Source: Pseudomonas poae
Lineage (GTDB): Bacteria > Pseudomonadota > Gammaproteobacteria > Pseudomonadales > Pseudomonadaceae
Direction of reading: 5' to 3'
Length of the DNA stretch: 64,000 bases
Assembly (NCBI GenBank): GCA_004000515.1
Contig: CP034537.1
Location: forward strand, 7,151,501-7,215,500
This document shows positions 58,681 through 64,000 of the stretch, piece after piece. Each line of letters opens with the position of its first letter. The stretch's first letter is position 1. Under the pieces are notes generated by a model. The model saw only the letters and a program-made list of their open reading frames with translations, had not been told where the DNA came from and did not search any database. Position numbers and translations under genes: made by a program.

Positions 58681-59117
58681 AGTTTGCGTTCCGCACAGAT
58701 GATCTCGGCAGAGCACACCGGCTTGCCGTCCACCGAAGCCTGGCACTCAAACTTCCAGATCTGGCGTTTGCAGCTGATGAACTTGGCTTCCAGGATCAAC
58801 TGGTCACCCGGGGTGACCGGGTTGCGGAAACGCAACTTGTCGGAGCCCACGAAATAGTAAAGCGTGCCGTCGGCAGGCTTGAGGTCGAGCATTTTGAAAC
58901 CAAGGATACCGGCAGCCTGGGCCATCGCTTCGATGATCAACACGCCCGGCATGATTGGATGCGCGGGAAAGTGACCGTTGAAGAACGGTTCGTTGATGCT
59001 GACATTCTTGTAGGCACGAATGCGCTTTTCCTCAACATTGAGGTCCACTACACGATCCACGAGCAGGAACGGGTAACGGTGAGGCAGGTATTCGCGAATC
59101 TCGTTGATGTCCATCAT
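58677..59117 (-). CDS. fabZ: 3-hydroxyacyl-[acyl-carrier-protein] dehydratase FabZ
   Basis: 146 residues, normal. It dehydrates hydroxyacyl-ACP in fatty acid synthesis, from a hot-dog fold dimer. [25 protein letters not shown] opens it; the catalytic His is in [26 protein letters not shown], with a Glu in the same helix. Two adjacent ATGs (59117, 59114) are possible starts. Frame intact. Confidence 0.97.
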
Positions 59118-59228
59118 TTCGGGGGGAAGCCTGTAATAAAGATTGGGGGCGGGCGAACTAAACGCACGCCCCGCTAGCAAATCAAGGAGGCAGTCTAGCG
59201 GCTGTGCACACTTGATATGGAAATGGTA

Positions 59229-60284
59229 TCAGCCTTCTGATGAAGCATTACCGCCAGGGGTCACGTCCCCAACACGCTTTTCCAGCTGTTTGAGACGTCG
59301 AGCCATGTCGTCGAGCTGCCTCAAACGTGCTGCACTCTTGCGCCACTCAGCCGCAGGCTGCATGGCGGTACCGGACGAATAGGCCCCTGGCTCGGTAATC
59401 GAGTGGGTCACCATGGTCATGCCGGTGATGAAGACGTTGTCGCAAATGTCGATATGCCCCACCAGCCCAACACCACCAGCGAGCATGCAATGCTTGCCGA
59501 TCTTGGTGCTGCCGGAGATGCCCACACAGGCGGCCATGGCGGTGTGATCGCCAATCTGCACGTTGTGGGCAATCTGGATCTGGTTGTCGAGCTTCACGCC
59601 ATTACCGATCACGGTATCGGCCAGGGCCCCACGATCGACCGCGGTGTTCACGCCAATTTCCACGTCGTCGCCGATCAATACGCCGCCGACCTGGGCAATC
59701 TTGTTCCAGATACCCTTGGAATTGGCAAAGCCGAAGCCTTCACCGCCGATGACCGCACCGGACTGAATTACCACACGCTCACCGATACGCACATCGTGGT
59801 ACAGGGTCACGCGGGGTGCCAGCCAGCCGCCAGCGCCGATTTCGCAGCGCGCGCCGATAAAACAATGGGCGCCAACCGTCACGCCAGCCGCGACACGTGC
59901 GCCACTTTCGATCACCGCGAAGGCGCCAATGCTAGCCGCAGGGTCGACCTGAGCATCATCGGCGATCACCGCCGACGGATGAATACCGACGGCTGCCTTG
60001 GGTTTTGGATCGAACAGGTGCGACACCTGCGCATACGCCAGGTACGGATCGGCCACCACCAGCGCATCCCCGGTAAACCCTTCGGCATCAGCAGCTTTCA
60101 GCAACACGGCGGCGGCTTGACTGTCGACGAGGTATTTACGGTATTGGGGGTTTGCGAGGAAGCTCAACTGAGCTGGGCCAGCCTCCTGCAAGGTGGCTAG
60201 CCCAGTGATTTCTTTCTCCTGGGAGCCACGCAAGGTGGCTCCCAGGAACTCGGCCAACTCGCCGAGTTTGATAGTCGCGGTCAT
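59229..60284 (-). CDS. lpxD: UDP-3-O-(3-hydroxymyristoyl)glucosamine N-acyltransferase LpxD
   Basis: 351 residues. Third lipid A enzyme. A UDP-binding N-domain ([47 protein letters not shown]) precedes hexapeptide repeats ([25 protein letters not shown]) and ends in a C-terminal helix ([24 protein letters not shown]). The catalytic His is in the [25 protein letters not shown] block. It follows ompH by three bases. Frame intact. Confidence 0.96.
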   Translation of the reverse strand: MTATIKLGELAEFLGATLRGSQEKEITGLATLQEAGPAQLSFLANPQYRKYLVDSQAAAVLLKAADAEGFTGDALVVADPYLAYAQVSHLFDPKPKAAVGIHPSAVIADDAQVDPAASIGAFAVIESGARVAAGVTVGAHCFIGARCEIGAGGWLAPRVTLYHDVRIGERVVIQSGAVIGGEGFGFANSKGIWNKIAQVGGVLIGDDVEIGVNTAVDRGALADTVIGNGVKLDNQIQIAHNVQIGDHTAMAACVGISGSTKIGKHCMLAGGVGLVGHIDICDNVFITGMTMVTHSITEPGAYSSGTAMQPAAEWRKSAARLRQLDDMARRLKQLEKRVGDVTPGGNASSEG

Positions 60285-60287
60285 GGC

Positions 60288-60790
60288 TTACTTCAGCTGG
60301 TTCATGCGCTCGATCACCTGACGGGTGATGTCGTATTGAGGCTTGACGTCGATCACAGCGCCACGCTCGAACACCAGGTCAAAGGCACCTTTCTTGATGA
60401 CTTCTTCCACTGCGCTGTCGAGTTTTGGCTTCAGCTGTTTCAGCATTTCGCGGTCAGCAACAGCCTTGGCTTCGTTCAGCTCCTTGGACTGGAACTGGTA
60501 GTCACGGGCCTTTTGCTTGAATTCAAGCTCCAGGCGCTCGCGCTCGCCTTGCTGCATCTTGTCACCGCCGGCAACCAGACGATCCTGGATCCCCTTAGCG
60601 CTGCTTTCCAGGGTTTTCAGCTTGGTCAGTTGAGGACCGAATTTTTCTCGGCATCCACGGCGTACTTCTTGGCCGCATCGGATTCCAACAGCGCCATCTG
60701 ATAGTTCAGGACGGCGATTTTCATTTCGGCGAAGGCCGGGCTTGCTACCAACACGGTTGCCAGCAGTACCAATTGAGTCAACTTACGCAC
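60288..60790 (-). CDS. ompH: OmpH/Skp-family periplasmic chaperone, frameshifted
   Basis: Repaired length is 167 residues. A trimeric jellyfish-shaped holdase that carries unfolded outer membrane proteins to BamA. A signal peptide (RKLTQLVLLATVLVASPAFA) precedes the AEMKIAVLNYQMALLESDAAKKYAVD strand and a long charged coiled coil. It starts with GTG at 60790, with TAGGAG six bases upstream. The frame breaks at 60642-60646 (five T, six expected; repaired DAEKKFGPQLTKLKTLE). It is upstream of lpxD and downstream of bamA. Confidence 0.93.
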
Positions 60791-60835
60791 GATGCACTCC
60801 TACAGAATCCGTTGTCGTTATCTTGGGTCAGACGC

Positions 60836-63223
60836 TTAGAACGTCTGGCCGAGGGAGAATTGGAAAATCTGGGTTTCAGCGTTATCAGGCTTCTTGATCG
60901 GCATGGCCAGAGCAAAGCTCAATGGGCCAAGCGCAGTCACCCATGTCACACCCACACCCACGGAGCTTGCCAGGTTGCTCAGGCTCACGTCGTTGCACTG
61001 GGTTTCAGACTTCACGCCACTCGGGTTTCTGATCTGCTCGCACTTGGAGTCGAACACGTTACCCACGTCCCAGAATACCGACGTACGCAGCGAACGCTGG
61101 TCCTTGACGAATGGCAGCGGGAACAGAATCTCCGCACCACCCTGGATCAGTACGTTACCACCGAACGGCAGCGGGTCATTGTCCGAGTCAGCCACGGTGC
61201 CCTGGTTACCGGTTACACCAACACCACGGCTTGGGGTACCACGTGGGCCCAAGGTGCTGTCTTTGAAACCACGTACGGAGTTGAAGCCACCCGCATAGTA
61301 GTTCTCGTAGAACGGTAGACCATTGGTGGAACCATAACCATCGCCGTAGCCCAGCTCAGTGTGCAGGCGCATGGTGTAGTTGTCGCTCAACGGCTGGAAC
61401 AGCTGGCCACGGTAATCAAGCTTGAAGAACGACAGGTCGCTGCCCGGCGTGGTGGCTTCCAGGGTCAAGCTCTGGGAGTGACCACGGGTTGCCAGTACAC
61501 CTTTGTTCAGGGTCGACTCGGACCAGCCGGCCGACGCCTTGAAGTTCAGGAATTTGTCGCCTTCGGTACGCACGAAGTTGAAGATTTCGTCCACGGTGTA
61601 CACACCGGTCTTGATCTCATCCTGTTGCGCGGTCAGGCCGAAGGTCAGACGCGAAGTCTCACTGATCGGGTAGCCAATGTTCACGCCAGCACCCAGGCTG
61701 TCGATCGCATAGCTTGCAACGTCAACGTCGAGGTCTTTGTAGTCGGTGGTGCGGTAGAAGGCGTTGTAGCCCAAGCTCACACCGTCAGCAGTCCAGTAGG
61801 GGTCGACATAACCGAAGTTATACCGGCTCTGGTATTCGCTTCGGGTCAGGCCGATGGACACCTTGTTACCGGTACCCAGGAAGTTGTTCTGGGTGATGGA
61901 ACCACCGAGGATCAGACCGGCACTCTGTGCGAAGCCGACGCTGGCGGTGATGGAACCCGACGCTTGCTCTTCCACGGCGTAGTTCACGTCAACCTGGTCA
62001 TCCACGCCGGGTACGGCTGGAGTTTCAACGTTGACTTCCTTAAAGAAGCCCAGGCGTTCAAGACGGGTCTTGGACTGGTCGATCAGGTAGGTCGACGCCC
62101 AGCCACCTTCCATCTGACGCATTTCACGACGCAGCACTTCGTCCGCAGACTTGGTGTTGCCACGGAAATTGATACGGTTCACATAGGCACGCTTGCCTGG
62201 ATCGACGACGAAGGTGATGTCCACAGTGTGGTCATCATCATGCGGGGTCGGCACACCGTTGACGTTGGCGAAGGTATAGCCTTCGTTACCCAGGCGACGG
62301 GTGATCAGTTCGGAAGTGGTGGTCATCAGCTTGCGCGAGAACACCTGGTCTTTCTGCACCAGCAGCAGGGCCTTGACCTGGTCTTCAGGTACTTTCAGGT
62401 CGCCGCTCAGCTTGACGTCACGAACCTTGTACTTCTCGCCTTCGTTGACGTTGACGGTGATGTAGACGTGCTTCTTGTCCGGGGTGATGGACACCTGGGT
62501 CGAAGCGATATCCATGTTGATATAGCCACGGTCGAGGTAGTAGGAACGCAGACGCTCCAGGTCACCAGACAGTTTTTCGCGGGCGTACTTGTCATCGTTC
62601 TTAAAGAACGACAACCAGTTGGTGGTCTTGAGTTCGAACAGGTCGATCAGGTCGTCATCAGCGAACTTGGTGTTACCCACCACGTTGATGTGCTGGATCG
62701 CCGCCACGGTGCCTTCGTTGATGTTGACCTTCAGGCCAACACGGTTACGAGGTTGTGGAACCACTTCCGTTTCCACGGTCGCGGAATAGCGACCCTGGGC
62801 GACGTACTGGCGTTGCAGCTCGTTACGCACACCCTCAAGGGTGGCGCGCTGGAAGATCTCGCCCTCGGCCAGGCCGGATTGCTTCAGACCTTTCATCAAG
62901 TCTTCAGTAGAGATCGCCTTGTTGCCTTCGATCTCGATACTCGCGACGGAAGGTCGCTCGACGACGGTGATGACCAGGACGTTACCTTCGCGACCCAGTT
63001 GGATGTCTTGAAAGAAACCGGTTTTGAACAGCGCACGAGTGGATTCCACCAGGCGACGGTCATCAGCCTGTTCACCGACGTTCAACGGTAATGCACCAAA
63101 GACGCTACCCGCGGAAACCCGCTGGAGGCCGTTGACGCGAATATCGGAGATGGTGAAGGACTCGGCGTGAACTTCGGCGATCATCAATACGGTGAGAACC
63201 GCAGTTAGCAGCAGACGTTTCAT
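60836..63223 (-). CDS. bamA: Outer membrane protein assembly factor BamA
   Basis: 795 residues, normal. An essential outer membrane insertase. A signal peptide (LLLTAVLTVLMIAEVHA) is followed by five POTRA domains (FTISDIRVNGLQRVSAGSVFGALPLNVGEQ starts POTRA1) and a 16-strand barrel with the VRGF motif (FNSVRGFKDSTLGPRG) and terminal Phe (FQFSLGQTF). AAAGGA precedes the ATG at 63223. This large frame is intact, in contrast to its neighbours. Confidence 0.98.
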   Translation of the reverse strand: MKRLLLTAVLTVLMIAEVHAESFTISDIRVNGLQRVSAGSVFGALPLNVGEQADDRRLVESTRALFKTGFFQDIQLGREGNVLVITVVERPSVASIEIEGNKAISTEDLMKGLKQSGLAEGEIFQRATLEGVRNELQRQYVAQGRYSATVETEVVPQPRNRVGLKVNINEGTVAAIQHINVVGNTKFADDDLIDLFELKTTNWLSFFKNDDKYAREKLSGDLERLRSYYLDRGYINMDIASTQVSITPDKKHVYITVNVNEGEKYKVRDVKLSGDLKVPEDQVKALLLVQKDQVFSRKLMTTTSELITRRLGNEGYTFANVNGVPTPHDDDHTVDITFVVDPGKRAYVNRINFRGNTKSADEVLRREMRQMEGGWASTYLIDQSKTRLERLGFFKEVNVETPAVPGVDDQVDVNYAVEEQASGSITASVGFAQSAGLILGGSITQNNFLGTGNKVSIGLTRSEYQSRYNFGYVDPYWTADGVSLGYNAFYRTTDYKDLDVDVASYAIDSLGAGVNIGYPISETSRLTFGLTAQQDEIKTGVYTVDEIFNFVRTEGDKFLNFKASAGWSESTLNKGVLATRGHSQSLTLEATTPGSDLSFFKLDYRGQLFQPLSDNYTMRLHTELGYGDGYGSTNGLPFYENYYAGGFNSVRGFKDSTLGPRGTPSRGVGVTGNQGTVADSDNDPLPFGGNVLIQGGAEILFPLPFVKDQRSLRTSVFWDVGNVFDSKCEQIRNPSGVKSETQCNDVSLSNLASSVGVGVTWVTALGPLSFALAMPIKKPDNAETQIFQFSLGQTF

Positions 63224-63250
63224 GAAGTCCTTTCTTATTCCAACTGGCAA

Positions 63251-63277
63251 TAAACAAACTGCCGCAAAATGCGGCAG
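63251..63277 (-). terminator. Hairpin between rseP and bamA
   Basis: Stem CTGCCGC / GCGGCAG with a five-base loop; on the minus strand TTTGTTTA follows, giving a moderate intrinsic terminator after rseP. Confidence 0.6.
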
Positions 63278-63297
63278 ATTCGCAATTCAGCGAAGCG

Positions 63298-64000
63298 TTA
63301 CAGTCTTCCCAGATCGTTGACCAAGGCTAACAACATCACCCCGACCACCAAACTGATACCGATCTGTATCCCCCAACCCTGCACCCGATCCGACAAGGGA
63401 CGACCACGCGCCCACTCGACCAGATAAAACAACAGATGCCCCCATCCAATACAGGAATGGGCAGTAAATTCAGAACGCCCAGGCTAATACTCAGATAAGC
63501 CAGGAAATTCAGGAAATCCGCGACACCCGACTGGGCAGAAGCGCCCGCCACTTTAGCAATGGTTATCGGTCCACTCAAGTTTTTTTACCGAGAGCTCGCC
63601 GAACAACATTTTCTTGAGGGATTCGAGGGTCAGCACACTCATGGTCCAGGTACGTTTTGCACCCTCGCCAATCGCTGCCAACGGCCCGTAACTCACCTCG
63701 CGAACCATCGACGGCGGCCAATCGACACCTTTGACCCCCGCACCCAGGTAACCCCCGGCTGCCTTGGCTTCCCCACGTACCGACAAGGTCACAGGGACGT
63801 CGATTTGAGCACCATCGCGCTCAACTTTCAGCACAATCTTGGTATCAGGACGTACACGCACCAAGTCGACCACTTGCTGCCAGTCGCCCAGCGGCTGACC
63901 ATCCAATGCGAGCAAACGGTCGCCGGTTTTCAGACCCGCGGCCTGGGCCGGTCCTTTCGGATCCAGCTCGGCGAGCACCGGCGGCAGCGCAGGACGCCAC
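63298..64000 (-). CDS. rseP: Sigma-E regulatory site-2 protease RseP, 3' part, two frameshifts
   Basis: The gene continues past the right edge, so the N-terminal HExxH helix is not in the window. A second PDZ domain ([42 protein letters not shown]) is followed by the membrane core with [11 protein letters not shown], which supplies the metal-binding Asp. The protease cuts the anti-sigma factor to release AlgU/RpoE after envelope stress. Frame breaks: 63580-63586 (seven T, six expected; repaired [14 protein letters not shown]) and 63439-63443 (one C missing; repaired [19 protein letters not shown]). The end is TAA at 63298-63300. Confidence 0.94.

Overview
The window is a chromosomal segment of a Pseudomonas, most likely of the P. 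fluorescens group. The evidence is the gene order nlpD-pcm-surE-truD-ispF-fghA-adhC-gfnR-ispD-ftsB-eno-kdsA-pyrG-tilS-accA-dnaE-rnhB-lpxB-lpxA-fabZ-lpxD-ompH-bamA-rseP (the order known from P. aeruginosa around rpoS), the high GC content, an AHL acylase of QuiP type, and nine REPIN-type palindromic repeats. I see no prophage, insertion sequence, CRISPR array, rRNA or tRNA.

Layout. 1-15 kb: end of an Na+/H+ antiporter, a SlyB lipoprotein, pdxH, two OmpA-family proteins, a serine hydrolase, a secreted agarase-like glycoside hydrolase, dinG, a CopD-like membrane protein, an exported collagen-like protein, two small SEC-C (YchJ-type) proteins with a WHy-domain lipoprotein, and a two-component system. 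15-21 kb: an iron-siderophore uptake island (TonB-dependent receptor, binding protein, FecCD permease, ATPase) beside that two-component system, then a GST. 21-27 kb: quiP, then the exonuclease and ATP-dependent ligase of the bacterial Lhr repair cassette. 27-31.5 kb: a polar amino acid ABC transporter operon that carries an AstE-like hydrolase and splits the cassette. 31.5-34.7 kb: the Lhr-Core helicase and PdeM nuclease, the other half of the cassette. 34.7-36.2 kb: a tiny proline-rich protein, dcd and a cold-shock gene. 36.3-64 kb, all on the minus strand except gfnR: the conserved housekeeping block covering rpoS/nlpD, isoprenoid and tRNA modification enzymes, formaldehyde detoxification, CTP, KDO and fatty acid synthesis, replication, lipid A synthesis and outer membrane biogenesis.

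The most important caution concerns sequence quality. About 34 single- or double-base indels, mostly in short homopolymers, break some 26 genes, including essential ones (dnaE, pyrG, lpxB, tilS, ftsB, ompH, rseP). Shifting the frame at one site restores a canonical, family-length protein nearly every time. This pattern fits uncorrected consensus errors in a draft or long-read assembly far better than real gene decay. I give each broken gene its full span and state where the frame breaks; lengths quoted as 'corrected' assume the indel is repaired. Functional reading: the 36-64 kb block is core physiology. The accessory interest lies in the split Lhr/ligase/exonuclease/PdeM cassette, the collagen-like and His-rich small proteins, the glycoside hydrolase, and the REPIN population.
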